Positions 6,869 through 16,132 of a stretch of DNA of 64,000 nt are shown piece after piece. How positions within the stretch are numbered: the first letter of the stretch is position 1; each line of letters begins with the position of its first letter. Location: NCBI GenBank assembly GCA_017416915.1, contig JAFQAN010000019.1:1-64000 (forward strand), in the 5' to 3' direction. The DNA comes from Alistipes sp. (GTDB lineage: Bacteria; Bacteroidota; Bacteroidia; Bacteroidales; Rikenellaceae). A program made the translations under genes and the position numbers. The notes beneath the pieces are model-generated. The model did no database searches and was not told the DNA's origin. It saw only the letters and a list, made by a program, of their open reading frames with translations.

Positions 6869-8812
6869 TTATGCCTTGTTTGCTTCAATCTCGGCAGCCA
6901 CGAGTCCCTGCATAAACTCTGTGAACTCGGCGATGGTCATCTGACCCTTGTCGCCTTCGCCCTGTGCGCGTACCGACACCTTGCGCTCAGCAGCCTCCTT
7001 CTCGCCTACGATAAGCAGGTAGGGGATGCGTTTAAGCTCGTTGTCGCGAATCTTACGACCAATCTTCTCGTTGCGGTCATCAACCTGTGTGCGTACGTCG
7101 TTGATATTCAGCTCGCGAGCCACCTCCTCGGCGTAGTCGTTGTACTTCTCCGAGATGGGCAGTACGACAACCTGGTCGGGAGAGAGCCACAACGGGAACT
7201 TTCCGCCCGTATGCTCCAACAATACCGCCACGAAGCGCTCCATAGAGCCAAAGGGCGCACGGTGAATCATAATGGGACGGTGTAGCTTGTCGTCCGACCC
7301 CTTATAGGTAAGGTCGAAGCGCTCGGGCAGGTTGTAGTCCACCTGAATAGTGCCGAGCTGCCAGCTACGACCGATAGCATCCTTGACCATAAAGTCGAGC
7401 TTAGGACCGTAGAACGCCGCCTCGCCATACTCCACAATAGTCGAGAGACCCTTGTTCTTCGCAGCCTCGATGATGGCGCTCTCTGCCTTCTCCCAGTTCT
7501 CGTCCGAGCCGATATACTTCTCGGTATTCTTGGGATCGCGCAGCGATACCTGTGCCGTGAACTTATCGAACTTCAACGTGCGGAAGATGTAGAGTACAAT
7601 GTCGATAACCTTCTCGAACTCCTCCAACAGCTGGTCGGGGCGCACGAAGAGGTGAGCATCGTCCTGCGTGAACGAGCGTACACGCGTCAGGCCGTGTAAC
7701 TCGCCCGACTGCTCGTAGCGATATACCGTGCCAAACTCGGCTAAGCGTACAGGGAGGTCCTTGTACGAGCGAGGCTTCGAGCGGTATATTTCGCAGTGGT
7801 GGGGGCAGTTCATAGGTTTGAGCAGATACTGCTCGCCCTCGATGGGAGTGCTGATAGGCTGGAACGAGTCCTTGCCATACTTTGCGAAGTGTCCCGAGGT
7901 CTTGTATAGCTCGATGTTACCGATGTGGGGTGTGATAACCTGCTGGTAGCCACCCTCCTTCTGTATCTTGCGCAAGAAGCGTTCGAGACGGTCGCGAAGG
8001 TCGGCACCCTTAGGCAACCACAATGGCAGACCCTGACCCACGCGCTGCGAGAAGGTGAACAGCTCCAACTCCTTGCCCAACTTGCGGTGGTCGCGCTTCT
8101 TTGCCTCCTCCAAGAGTGCAAGATGCTCGTCGAGCATCGACTTCTTGGGGAACGATACGCCATAGATACGCGTGAGCATCTTGTTCTTCTCGTTGCCACG
8201 CCAGTAAGCGCCCGCTACCGAGGTGAGCTTAATCGCCTTGATGTATCCCGTGTTGGGAATATGTGGACCACGGCAGAGGTCCGTGAACGAGCCGTTGGTG
8301 TAGAACGATATTGTGCCATCCTCCAAGTCGGTGATAAGCTCCACCTTGTACTGGTCGCCCTTCTCGGTAAAGGTCTTCAACGCATCGGCCTTAGATACCT
8401 CGGTGCGCACGAGCTGCTCCTTGTTGCGTGATAGCTCTACCATCTTCTGCTCGATGGTTGCAAGGTCCGCTTCGGTGATAGCTACGGGCGAGTCCACGTC
8501 GTAGTAGAAGCCGTTGTCGATGGCGGGACCGATACCGAACTTAATGCCTGGGTAGAGGGCTTCGAGAGCCTCCGCGAGGAGGTGCGAAGATGTGTGCCAG
8601 AAGGCGTGCTTGCCCTCGGCGTCATCCCACTTGAAGAATTTAATCGTACAGTCGCTGTCGATTGCGCGCGTCATATCGACCGTCGCGCCGTTTACCTCGG
8701 CAGCGAGTGAGTCAGCAGCTAAACGAGGGCTGATGCTCTCTGCTACCTGAAAGGCAGTTGTCCCTTTGGCATACTCTCTTACCGAGCCATCGGGAAAGGT
8801 TACTTTAATCAT
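6869..8812 (-). CDS. thrS: Threonyl-tRNA synthetase
   Basis: A 647-residue class II synthetase charging tRNA-Thr in the cytosol. Domains in order are TGS (about 1-62, [14 protein letters not shown]), the tRNA-editing SAD domain ([11 protein letters not shown] near 73-85; [14 protein letters not shown]), the catalytic core ([10 protein letters not shown] with a zinc ligand Cys; [45 protein letters not shown]) and the HGTP anticodon-binding domain (about 545-640). Length is standard. It heads the thrS-infC operon. The ATG at 8812 is the only plausible start. Confidence 0.98.
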   Translation of the reverse strand: MIKVTFPDGSVREYAKGTTAFQVAESISPRLAADSLAAEVNGATVDMTRAIDSDCTIKFFKWDDAEGKHAFWHTSSHLLAEALEALYPGIKFGIGPAIDNGFYYDVDSPVAITEADLATIEQKMVELSRNKEQLVRTEVSKADALKTFTEKGDQYKVELITDLEDGTISFYTNGSFTDLCRGPHIPNTGYIKAIKLTSVAGAYWRGNEKNKMLTRIYGVSFPKKSMLDEHLALLEEAKKRDHRKLGKELELFTFSQRVGQGLPLWLPKGADLRDRLERFLRKIQKEGGYQQVITPHIGNIELYKTSGHFAKYGKDSFQPISTPIEGEQYLLKPMNCPHHCEIYRSKPRSYKDLPVRLAEFGTVYRYEQSGELHGLTRVRSFTQDDAHLFVRPDQLLEEFEKVIDIVLYIFRTLKFDKFTAQVSLRDPKNTEKYIGSDENWEKAESAIIEAAKNKGLSTIVEYGEAAFYGPKLDFMVKDAIGRSWQLGTIQVDYNLPERFDLTYKGSDDKLHRPIMIHRAPFGSMERFVAVLLEHTGGKFPLWLSPDQVVVLPISEKYNDYAEEVARELNINDVRTQVDDRNEKIGRKIRDNELKRIPYLLIVGEKEAAERKVSVRAQGEGDKGQMTIAEFTEFMQGLVAAEIEANKA

Positions 8813-8896
8813 AATGTTTTAATTTTTATTAGTTGTGATGCCTTCGTAGCTCCACAATAACGAGACGGATTACTACTCAGTTGCATCGTATTTATT

Positions 8897-9097
8897 TCAC
8901 TCTTCCTTTGTCGGTTTACCTATCTCCTTTGCAAGCGCTATAAGGCGTACAAGTGCGATGATGCCTATAATGGCGTAGAAGCTAAACCATAGCCACTCTG
9001 TTGGCCCTGCACCCCTTAACTCCACTTTTAAGCAGCTCACCACTGCAAGTCCAAGCAGTACAGCGCTTGTTACGACACTTATAATCACTCTAAACAT
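8897..9097 (-). CDS. Small two-helix membrane protein, unknown function
   Basis: A 66-residue protein, not recognised. Hydrophobic segments at about 3-22 and 33-54 flank a short loop (VELRGAGPTEW), with a basic/acidic tail (AKEIGKPTKEE) likely in the cytosol. It lies 18 bases downstream of pdxA on the same strand and probably shares its transcript. Similar two-helix proteins are common next to Bacteroidetes housekeeping genes without known roles. Confidence 0.6.
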   Translation of the reverse strand: MFRVIISVVTSAVLLGLAVVSCLKVELRGAGPTEWLWFSFYAIIGIIALVRLIALAKEIGKPTKEE

Positions 9098-9115
9098 CGG
9101 CTATAAGGGGCTAAA

Positions 9116-10210
9116 TTAGTCGTTAGGCTCTGTCTCGGGCAGATCCTTTACCGATATGTCGCGACCCTTCTCACGCTCGAAGTGCTGCAACGGGTTTTCG
9201 TTCCACTCTGTCCACGCATCACGGCGACGAACAATGTCGATGGCGTCGTATATTGCGTTACGCATCGACTGCGGGTCGGCAACGCCTCGTCCAGCGATGT
9301 CGTACGCCACGCCGTGGTCGGGCGAGGTGCGCACTGCCGCAAGCGATGCCGTGAAGTTTACGCCGTCGGGCGAGAGTGTCTTGAAGGGCGCTAAGCCCTG
9401 GTCGTGGTACATTGCAAGTATCGCATCGTACTGTTTGTAGGCTCCTGCTGCGAAGAAACCATCTGCCGCGAAGGGTCCAAATGCCAAAATATCCTCGCCA
9501 TAGCACTGCTCGATAGCGGGCTTTATTATCTGCTGCTCCTCCTCGCCAAGAAGCCCGCCGTCGCCTGCGTGGGGGTTGAGTGCCATTACGGCGATGCGGG
9601 GGCGCACGATGCCGAAGTCTTGACGCAACGACGCGTTAATCTGGCGTATGCGCTTTGCGATAAGCTCTTCGCTTAGAGCCTCTGCCACCTTTGCTACGGG
9701 CAGGTGTATCGTCGCGAGGCCTACGCGCATAAGCTCCGAACACATCATCATCAGCGGCTCGCCGTCAAGCTCCTTTGCCAAAAACTCGGTGTGTCCCGTG
9801 TATGGGAAGTCGGCGCTCTGTATCATCTCCTTGTCGATAGGGGCGGTTACAAGGGCATCTATTGTGCCATCGCGTAGGTCCTGTGCTGCGCGCTGCAAGG
9901 CTGCTGCTGCCGCTGCGCCACCCTCCTTCGAGGGCTTGCCAGGGGTTATCTTTACCTCGCGCTCGCCGCACTCGATGGTGTTTACCTTGCCGTGTGCGGC
10001 GCGCTCTGCGTTGTCGATGTGGTTGAAGCGTACAGGCTCAATCTCCTGCTGGTAACGCTTCTGGTAGTAGGCCGCTGCTGCCGACTGTCCGTAGATAATC
10101 GGAGTGCATAGCTCCGTGAGGCGGTTGTCCGCAAATATTTTGAGTATAATCTCCCAACCGATACCGTTGGTATCGCCTGCCGAGATGCCAATCTTTAATC
10201 TGTTGCTCAT
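9116..10210 (-). CDS. pdxA: 4-hydroxythreonine-4-phosphate dehydrogenase
   Basis: A 364-residue dehydrogenase of the pyridoxal-phosphate pathway, oxidising 4-phosphohydroxy-L-threonine with NAD before ring closure by PdxJ. Family motifs are GISAGDTNGIGWEII at the N-terminus, TAPIDKEMIQ, YTGHTEFLA, LNPHAGDGGLLGEEE and MYHDQGLAPFKTL, the last two carrying the metal-binding histidines. Length is slightly above the E. coli enzyme because of a charged C-terminal tail after about residue 335. A promoter box lies just upstream; a small membrane-protein gene follows. pdxJ is not in the window. Confidence 0.95.
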   Translation of the reverse strand: MSNRLKIGISAGDTNGIGWEIILKIFADNRLTELCTPIIYGQSAAAAYYQKRYQQEIEPVRFNHIDNAERAAHGKVNTIECGEREVKITPGKPSKEGGAAAAAALQRAAQDLRDGTIDALVTAPIDKEMIQSADFPYTGHTEFLAKELDGEPLMMMCSELMRVGLATIHLPVAKVAEALSEELIAKRIRQINASLRQDFGIVRPRIAVMALNPHAGDGGLLGEEEQQIIKPAIEQCYGEDILAFGPFAADGFFAAGAYKQYDAILAMYHDQGLAPFKTLSPDGVNFTASLAAVRTSPDHGVAYDIAGRGVADPQSMRNAIYDAIDIVRRRDAWTEWNENPLQHFEREKGRDISVKDLPETEPND

Positions 10211-10230
10211 AGTAACATTATTTCAACCTA

Positions 10231-10238
10231 CAAATATA
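10231..10238 (-). promoter_or_regulatory. -7 promoter box of pdxA
   Basis: TATATTTG on the minus strand, an exact TAnnTTTG match 20 bases upstream of the pdxA ATG. Confidence 0.6.
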
Positions 10239-10258
10239 CAAAAAAAAGTTATGAATCA

Positions 10259-10291
10259 CACTATTAGCACAATTTATTTGCTAAAATAGTG
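10259..10291 (-). terminator. Hairpin downstream of the TrmH-family gene
   Basis: CACTATTAGC and GCTAAAATAGTG form a stem with one bulged base. It lies between the minus-strand methylase gene (ends at 10373) and pdxA. An A-rich stretch on the plus strand beyond it supplies U in the minus-strand transcript. Confidence 0.5.
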
Positions 10292-10372
10292 CAGTGAGTC
10301 TAAATATGTGGGTTGTAGGCGGGGAGGGGTAGGCGGTCGTAAATGCGCTACCGAGGTCGTTGTGTGGCGGGG

Positions 10373-11107
10373 TTACCCTCTTCTAAATTCGGCAAGTACA
10401 ATGCCCGTAGCCATTGCCACGTTCAACGACTCTGAGGTGGGGCGGTCGGCGGGGTAGGGTGGGATGTATAGCTTGTGGCTCAGCGTCTTACGGCACGCCT
10501 CGCTCAGCCCACGTCCCTCGTTGCCCATAACGATAATGCCGTGGTTAAGAAGCTCCGTGTGGTATATATTCTCGCCGTCGAGCAGTGTGCCGTATATCGG
10601 CGAGCCTTGGTCAGCGGCAGTGCGTAGGTATGCCGCCAAGTCATCGACGTAGTGTACCTTGACGCGCAAAATGGCGCCCATTGTCGCCTGTATCACCTTG
10701 GGGTTATAGCAGTCGGCACACTCTGCCGAGCAGATGATGTCCTCGACGCCAAACCAGTCGGCAAGACGTATTATCGTGCCGAGGTTACCAGGGTTCTGCA
10801 CACCGTCGAGTGCGAGGCGCAGGGCTTTGCCATCCGTAGCGGGTAGCTTATGTCGCGGCTGCTCAACGACGGCAAGGTAGTCGGTGGCTGTTTTAAGCTG
10901 TGTTATGCGCTCCATCGTCGTGCGGTCGATATGCTCGATGTCTCTTCCGACGACGTCGTGGCGGGTGGTGTATATGCGGCGTATGACAAGGCTCGACGAG
11001 CGTATCTCTTCGACGAGCTTCTCGCCCTCGGCGATGAACAGATGTTCGCTGTCGCGCTGTCGCTTGTCGCCAAGCGAACGTACAAATTGTATCTCAGCCT
11101 TAGTCAT
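10373..11107 (-). CDS. TrmH/SpoU-family RNA 2'-O-methyltransferase
   Basis: A 244-residue SPOUT-class methyltransferase that uses S-adenosylmethionine to methylate ribose 2'-OH in rRNA or tRNA. The N-terminal substrate-binding domain has FVRSLGDKRQRDSEHLFIAEG. The trefoil-knot domain has ALDGVQNPGNLGTIIRLADWFG, then VMGNEGRGLSEACR and a final LNVAMATGIVLAEF. The exact target base cannot be told. I chose the ATG at 11107, one base after the rnz stop, over an upstream TTG at 11137 that would overlap rnz. It is the last gene of the trxB-rnz-methylase run. Confidence 0.9.
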   Translation of the reverse strand: MTKAEIQFVRSLGDKRQRDSEHLFIAEGEKLVEEIRSSSLVIRRIYTTRHDVVGRDIEHIDRTTMERITQLKTATDYLAVVEQPRHKLPATDGKALRLALDGVQNPGNLGTIIRLADWFGVEDIICSAECADCYNPKVIQATMGAILRVKVHYVDDLAAYLRTAADQGSPIYGTLLDGENIYHTELLNHGIIVMGNEGRGLSEACRKTLSHKLYIPPYPADRPTSESLNVAMATGIVLAEFRRG

Positions 11108-11108
11108 A

Positions 11109-12044
11109 TTAGCGCTGTGTAAAGGGTTGTGGTTCAATGGTAAATGTCTCTCCCTCCTGAGCTATATCGCTGTTGGGGAATATCTCGCGGCACTCCTCAA
11201 CAAGTGCTTGCGTATCCTTATGTCGCGAAGAGAAGTGTCCGATGATAAGGTGCCCTGCCTCGGCAAGCTGCGCTACACGTGCGGCATCCACCGTGGAGCT
11301 GTGTCCGCGCTCTCGCGCAAGATTGTGAAGCTCTGCCGAATAGGTTGTCTCATGGTACAGCAAATCGACCCCACGCACCCTTTCTGCCGCCTTTGCCGAG
11401 TAGTTGGTGTCCGACAGGTAGGCATACGAGCGAGCCTTGTAGGGGTAGTACGTAAGTTCGCTGTTGGCGATTACCTCGCCCGAATCAAGAGTTATATCCT
11501 CGCCACGCTTGGCCGCCACAATCTGGTGTAGGTTAAGCCCGTAGCGCTCAATCTTCCACTTATCGACATTCAGCCCAGGCTGCTTCTCGCGGAAGTGGTA
11601 GCCCGCCGTGGGTACGCGGTGTCGTAGAGGTATGCTCCACACTTCGAGTGTCGAGTTCTCCATAATGAGTGCGTGTTCCGTGGTCTTCACCTCGTGCCAC
11701 ACCACCTTGTAGGGCAGCTCCGCGTCGAAGTATCGCAGATGATACTCCAATATCTCGCCCATAGGTGCTGGCGCATAGACGTCCAACGGCACCTGGCGCC
11801 CGTAAAGCCCGAGTGTCGATATTAGTGGAAAGAGACCGAAGCAGTGGTCGCCGTGCAGATGCGAGATAAATACAGCCCTAAGGCGCAGCGGATTTATGCC
11901 GCGCCTTATGAGCTGCTGTTGTACCCCCTCGCCCGCATCGACTAAGTAGTATTGCTCGTTGAGGTTTACTACCTGTGCCGAGGGGTGGGCGTTTACGGTG
12001 GGTTTTGCCGAAGCGTTGCCTAATATGGTTACGCTGAATGCCAT
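11109..12044 (-). CDS. rnz: Ribonuclease Z
   Basis: A 311-residue metallo-beta-lactamase-fold endonuclease that trims tRNA 3' ends. The metal-binding signature SHLHGDH is at residues 61-67; further ligands lie in YLSDTNYSAKA (D) and IIGHFSSRHKD (H). Length fits the short tRNase Z form. The ATG at 12044 was chosen; a TTG codon directly before it is less likely. The stop codon is one base from the methylase ATG and the gene starts six bases after trxB, so the three genes look translationally coupled. Confidence 0.95.
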   Translation of the reverse strand: MAFSVTILGNASAKPTVNAHPSAQVVNLNEQYYLVDAGEGVQQQLIRRGINPLRLRAVFISHLHGDHCFGLFPLISTLGLYGRQVPLDVYAPAPMGEILEYHLRYFDAELPYKVVWHEVKTTEHALIMENSTLEVWSIPLRHRVPTAGYHFREKQPGLNVDKWKIERYGLNLHQIVAAKRGEDITLDSGEVIANSELTYYPYKARSYAYLSDTNYSAKAAERVRGVDLLYHETTYSAELHNLARERGHSSTVDAARVAQLAEAGHLIIGHFSSRHKDTQALVEECREIFPNSDIAQEGETFTIEPQPFTQR

Positions 12045-12050
12045 CAACTA

Positions 12051-12977
12051 CTACTGCGCTAACAACCAACGCTCGCAGTCCAGCGCAGCGATACAGCCTG
12101 AGCCTGCTGCGGTGATAGCCTGACGGTAGTGCGGATCCTTGACGTCGCCAGCTGCGAAGACGCCCTCGACAGATGTCTTCGAGGTGCCAGGCTCAACCTT
12201 GATGTAGCCCTGCTCGTCGAGAGCGAGCTGACCCTTGAATACCTCGGTGTTGGGGTGGTGACCAATAGCGAGGAAGAAGCCCGTGATGTCGATGGTGCGC
12301 TCCTCGCCCGTTACGCTGTGGTAGAGAAGTGCGCCCGTAACGCCATTCTCGTCGCCCAATACCTCGCGGGTGTTATGCTCGAAGAGTACCTCGATGTTGG
12401 GGGTGTTGAATACGCGCTCCTGCATAGCCTTTGAAGCTCGTAGGTAGTTCTTGCGAACAACCAAATATACCTTACGGCAGATTGATGCAAGGTATGTCGC
12501 CTCCTCGCAAGCGGTGTCGCCACCACCTACCACTGCAACATCCTGCTTGCGGTAGAAGAAGCCGTCGCACGTAGCGCAGGCGCTCACGCCCATACCGCGA
12601 TACTTAGCCTCCGACTCCAAGCCGAGATACTTTGCCGAAGCACCAGTACATACGATAACGCTCTCTGCCTCAATCTTATGCTCGTGGTCCACGGTAACCT
12701 TAAAGGGGCGCTCCGAGAGGTCGATGTCGGTGATGATGCCACGACGTACGTCGGCACCAAAGCGCAGAGCCTGCTTCTTCAAGTCCTCCATCATTGCCGT
12801 GCCTGTGATGCCCTCGGGATAGCCAGGGAAGTTCTCAATCTCGGTGGTGGTGGTAAGCTGACCACCAGGCTCGATGCCCTCGTAGAGTACGGGCGAGAGG
12901 TTAGCTCGCGATGTGTAAATTGCTGATGTGAAGCCGGCAGGACCGCTGCCGATAATCAATACTTTAATCTTCTCCAT
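12051..12977 (-). CDS. trxB: Thioredoxin reductase
   Basis: A 308-residue NADPH-dependent flavoprotein that reduces thioredoxin. Visible features are the FAD-binding GSGPAGFTSAIYTSRA at 11-26, the redox pair C134-A-T-C137 in SACATCDGF, the NADPH-binding VVGGGDTACEEATYLA and the C-terminal FAD loop FAAGDVKDPHYRQAITAAG. Length is typical of the low-molecular-weight enzyme. It is the first gene of the trxB-rnz-methylase run. Confidence 0.97.
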   Translation of the reverse strand: MEKIKVLIIGSGPAGFTSAIYTSRANLSPVLYEGIEPGGQLTTTTEIENFPGYPEGITGTAMMEDLKKQALRFGADVRRGIITDIDLSERPFKVTVDHEHKIEAESVIVCTGASAKYLGLESEAKYRGMGVSACATCDGFFYRKQDVAVVGGGDTACEEATYLASICRKVYLVVRKNYLRASKAMQERVFNTPNIEVLFEHNTREVLGDENGVTGALLYHSVTGEERTIDITGFFLAIGHHPNTEVFKGQLALDEQGYIKVEPGTSKTSVEGVFAAGDVKDPHYRQAITAAGSGCIAALDCERWLLAQ

Positions 12978-13074
12978 AGTTAAGGTTCTTTTAAGTTATT
13001 ATCTTAATTGTGTTTCGTTATATCTCGCTGTGTTTCATCTATCTTGGTGTCTATTCATAGCGTTGCTGCCTCTG

Positions 13075-14793
13075 CTAACGCGTGTTTTTGAAGTCCTGCT
13101 CGCGTACGTCCACCTCGCGGAAGTCGTAGCCATAGCCTATCCACATATCTTCGCCCGCGTCGCGACGACGGTCGTTGTCGGTGGTCTCGCGCATGCGAGC
13201 GAGGATGTTCTCGCCTGCCGTTATGGTCTCTCGAACCTCCTCCTCGGAGGGCTGGTGTCCCATAAGACGTGCAAGTGTCGAGTAGGCGTATGTTGCCGCC
13301 ATATCATCATACTCCGCCATCGCCTTGTCGAGCGTCTCGTGCAAGTCGTCGAGCGTGAGGCTGTTGTTGGCTGCTTGGTCGAGTATCTGCTCCACTATCG
13401 CTAAGGGCAGGTACTGTCCTGCGAGGTCTATCCACTCGCCGTCGCACGGAGCTGTGCTGGTATGCCTACCCGCGCTGAGCATAGCGCCGAGTGATGCCGC
13501 TATGGCGCTGTTGTATAGCTTGATGCCGCGCGCCAACATCGATGCCTTTATGACGGTGCGGTTGTAGGTGTATGTCTTCGCCTCGGGGTCGTTCTCGCGC
13601 ATACGTGTCAGCGCATCTACGCCGCGAAGCATCTTGCCAGTGAGGAAGGGGTTAAACTCCTCGAAACGTATGTTGTCGCGCTTCTCGGTGCGTTTGTCGC
13701 GTGTCTTCCACTTCTCCGTGTCGCGCACTGCGCCATAGCTCGTCAGCGCCATAGCTGGCAGCAGCGACGACTGCCCATTCTCCTCGATGAGGTAGGCGTA
13801 GGGCATATCTTGCAGGTCGTGGTGTCGCGTGTGGCGACCGAGAATCACGGTGTAGGGACCCTCGATGGCGGGTGCCATAACGTAGGCGTTGCTGCCGAAC
13901 TTCGTACCGCGCATATGTATCGCCTGGTGTACTGCGCCGCTCTTGAAGAGGTGGTTCGACTGGTTGGTGCCACTTCCCGCGTTGAAGAACGAGAAGACGC
14001 CAGCGATGAGCAGCGACGACTTATGGTGCGATACGGTGTATGGACCAGCAAATATCGCTGCCGCCTCGCCATTCTCGCAGTGGCAGTTGGCGAAGAAGAG
14101 TGAATCTACCGCCGTAAAGCCGTTCGAGAGTATGGTGTTTGCGCCTACGTAGCAGCGCTCGACAATCGCGCCACCCTTAACCTTGCTGTCCTCGGCAAAG
14201 ATGAAGTCCTCGGCACGTACATCCACGCCCACCGTGGCACGACGTCCTACCGTGCCATTCTCCAAGAGCGATGCGCCCTCGATTGTCGCGTCCTGCTCGA
14301 CAAGTACCTCGCGTAGGAACTTAACGCCAATGATTCGCACGTTATCCGCTACTATGCCCTGCTCCGAGCGTCGTCTCTCGGCAGCATCCTCTGCCAACAC
14401 CGCGAGGGCGTTGGTCGCCGCCTTGTTGTGGCGCATCATCGCCATAAGGTAGGCACACTGTGCCGTTAAGTTACGATATATCACAACCTCACGACCCCCA
14501 TTTTCGTTTACTGCCGATACGCGCACACCCTCGCCAAAGCGGGTGCTGTGGCGACACTCCATACGCGTTACCGACTCAATGAGGCAGTTGTCGCCGATGG
14601 CGTAGTTGCATATCACGGCATCCGTGATGCGGCTCTTAGCGCCTATCGACACCTGCCCCTCGAAGCGCACGTTGCGTAGCTGCGTAACCTCGAACTCGGG
14701 GGCAACCTGCACGTCGTCCCAGTTGTCAGCAATGCAGCCGCGTTGTTCGAGTGCTGCGCGCTCCTCGGCGGTTAATAATCGTCTATAACTCAT
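13075..14793 (-). CDS. DUF4954 family protein, left-handed beta-helix
   Basis: A 572-residue protein resembling the Bacteroidetes DUF4954 family. The middle (about residues 40-330) is rich in hexapeptide-type turns such as VSIGAKSRITDAVICNYAIGDNCLIE and VDVRAEDFIFAEDSKVKGGAIVERCYVGANTIL, typical of nucleotide-sugar or acyl transferases with a parallel beta-helix. Biochemical function is not established. The C-terminal 200 residues are mostly helical. I chose the ATG at 14793, one base after the rsmG stop; the longer frame to 14847 overlaps rsmG. The pairing with rsmG implies co-translation but not a shared role. Confidence 0.85.
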   Translation of the reverse strand: MSYRRLLTAEERAALEQRGCIADNWDDVQVAPEFEVTQLRNVRFEGQVSIGAKSRITDAVICNYAIGDNCLIESVTRMECRHSTRFGEGVRVSAVNENGGREVVIYRNLTAQCAYLMAMMRHNKAATNALAVLAEDAAERRRSEQGIVADNVRIIGVKFLREVLVEQDATIEGASLLENGTVGRRATVGVDVRAEDFIFAEDSKVKGGAIVERCYVGANTILSNGFTAVDSLFFANCHCENGEAAAIFAGPYTVSHHKSSLLIAGVFSFFNAGSGTNQSNHLFKSGAVHQAIHMRGTKFGSNAYVMAPAIEGPYTVILGRHTRHHDLQDMPYAYLIEENGQSSLLPAMALTSYGAVRDTEKWKTRDKRTEKRDNIRFEEFNPFLTGKMLRGVDALTRMRENDPEAKTYTYNRTVIKASMLARGIKLYNSAIAASLGAMLSAGRHTSTAPCDGEWIDLAGQYLPLAIVEQILDQAANNSLTLDDLHETLDKAMAEYDDMAATYAYSTLARLMGHQPSEEEVRETITAGENILARMRETTDNDRRRDAGEDMWIGYGYDFREVDVREQDFKNTR

Positions 14794-14794
14794 A

Positions 14795-15424
14795 CTATCT
14801 CTTTTCGGTGTAAACCACACGTTTTGTCTCAAAAAAGTCGTCGTCAAACATAGTGCTTATGTCGTATAGGTCCCAGTGGCGACGGGTTGCTGCTAACTCC
14901 TCGGCAAGCTCTCCGCCTTTGAGGTATAGGATGCCATTGGGTAGTGTGCCGCGCTGACCCTTGCGCAGTAACCCCCACGCCCACGGCATAAAACGCGCCA
15001 TCTCGGTAACGGCACGTGATACCACGTAGTCGAAGCGTCGGTCGAGCTGCTCGGCACGGCAGTTTATGGCGCTTAGGTTTGCGATGTTGGCGCCTGCCGC
15101 CACGCCCTCCACAACACGTATCTTCTTGCCTATGGAGTCCACACCCGTAAAGTGTGCCTCGGGAAACATTATCGCCAACGGCACCGACGGGAAGCCTCCG
15201 CCACACCCTATATCGACAATCTCTGCCCCTGCCTCGAACTGACACACCTTGGCTATTGCTAACGAGTGGAGTATGTGGCGCGTGTAGAGATGCTCCATAT
15301 CCTTGCGCGATATGACGTTTATGCGGCTGTTCCACTCCGTGTAGAGCGCCCCTAACGCCTCATACTGCTCCTTCTGACGGTCGGTCAGCTCGGGGAAGTG
15401 TCGTATTATCGGGTCAATATTCAT
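14795..15424 (-). CDS. rsmG: 16S rRNA (guanine-N7)-methyltransferase
   Basis: A 209-residue SAM-dependent methyltransferase that modifies G527 (E. coli numbering) of 16S rRNA. Visible: N-terminal YTEWNSRINVISRKDMEHLYTRHILHSLA, the SAM-binding EIVDIGCGGGFPSVPLAI, VDSIGKKIRVVEGV and NCRAEQL followed by FDYVVSRAV. Length is normal. Loss of this enzyme gives low-level streptomycin resistance in several bacteria. It is followed after one base by the DUF4954 gene. Confidence 0.96.
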   Translation of the reverse strand: MNIDPIIRHFPELTDRQKEQYEALGALYTEWNSRINVISRKDMEHLYTRHILHSLAIAKVCQFEAGAEIVDIGCGGGFPSVPLAIMFPEAHFTGVDSIGKKIRVVEGVAAGANIANLSAINCRAEQLDRRFDYVVSRAVTEMARFMPWAWGLLRKGQRGTLPNGILYLKGGELAEELAATRRHWDLYDISTMFDDDFFETKRVVYTEKR

Positions 15425-15486
15425 AATCTTCTGTTTTCGCCACCGCCTTCGTGTGCCGTGGCTAATCTTCTGTTTTCGCCGCTGCC
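15424..15486. repeat. Short direct repeat upstream of rsmG
   Basis: TAATCTTCTGTTTTCGCC occurs at 15424-15441 and again at 15463-15480, each followed by a CNCYGCC-like tail. The first copy overlaps the rsmG start codon region. Probably a local duplication of the translation start region. Confidence 0.6.
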
Positions 15487-15562
15487 CTTAAAATACCGCC
15501 GCTAATCACTTATACTTGTTGCCGCCCTTTGTCTGTCGCCTCGTTATTAAATATTCAGTCTC

Positions 15563-16132
15563 TTACTCCTTATCGACAATCATTTTGCATACGGCGGCTT
15601 TGGCACGACGTATCTGCGTCTTTATGGTGTTGAGCGGTCGTCCGAGCTTCTCGGCAATCTCCTCGTAGGAGTACTCCTCCAAGAAGCGCATCTCGATAAT
15701 CTGGCGATACTCCTCCGAAAGCTCGTCGAGCGACGCCTCGAAGTGTGCGCGTGTCTGGTTTATTATCACGCTCTCCTCGGGTGTCGGCGTCGTCGCCGCG
15801 GGTGCGCAGAAGCGCTCGTCGAGGGCTACGTCGTCGGCACGGCGGCGTAGGTGGTCCACCAGCGTATTGCGCGCTATGGTATATACCCACTGCCCGAAGG
15901 TGTAGCTGTCGGAGTAGTTGCTCAGGTGCAGATATACCTTGATGAAGGTCTCCTGCAAGAGGTCGCTTGCCGTCGCCTTGTCGCCTATGCGCTGCTCAAA
16001 GAGGCGCATAATAGCCTCGCGATAGCGGGCAAAGAGGTACTCGAATGCCTGCTGATCGCCCTTGGCAGCGTGTGCCACAAGCTGAGCGTCGGTTGCGACG
16101 ATGTAATCTACTATCTCCACGCCGTAGTGCAT
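15563..16132 (-). CDS. ECF-type RNA polymerase sigma factor
   Basis: A 189-residue extracytoplasmic-function sigma factor. Region 2 (about residues 25-95) has AFEYLFARYREAIMRLF, DLLQETFIKVYLHL and FGQWVYTIARNTLVDHLRR. Region 4 (about 130-185) has YRQIIEMRFLEEYSYEEIAEKLGRPLNTIKTQIRRAK, a helix-turn-helix for the -35 element. No anti-sigma (FecR-like) gene is adjacent and no linked TonB receptor. Its ATG lies inside the 3' end of the glycosyltransferase gene (22-base overlap), so expression is probably coupled to it. Confidence 0.93.
   Translation of the reverse strand: MHYGVEIVDYIVATDAQLVAHAAKGDQQAFEYLFARYREAIMRLFEQRIGDKATASDLLQETFIKVYLHLSNYSDSYTFGQWVYTIARNTLVDHLRRRADDVALDERFCAPAATTPTPEESVIINQTRAHFEASLDELSEEYRQIIEMRFLEEYSYEEIAEKLGRPLNTIKTQIRRAKAAVCKMIVDKE

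Noticed and set aside
11108-11137. Upstream TTG start for the TrmH-family gene
   Set aside because: It would overlap rnz; the ATG one base after the rnz stop is the usual coupled arrangement.
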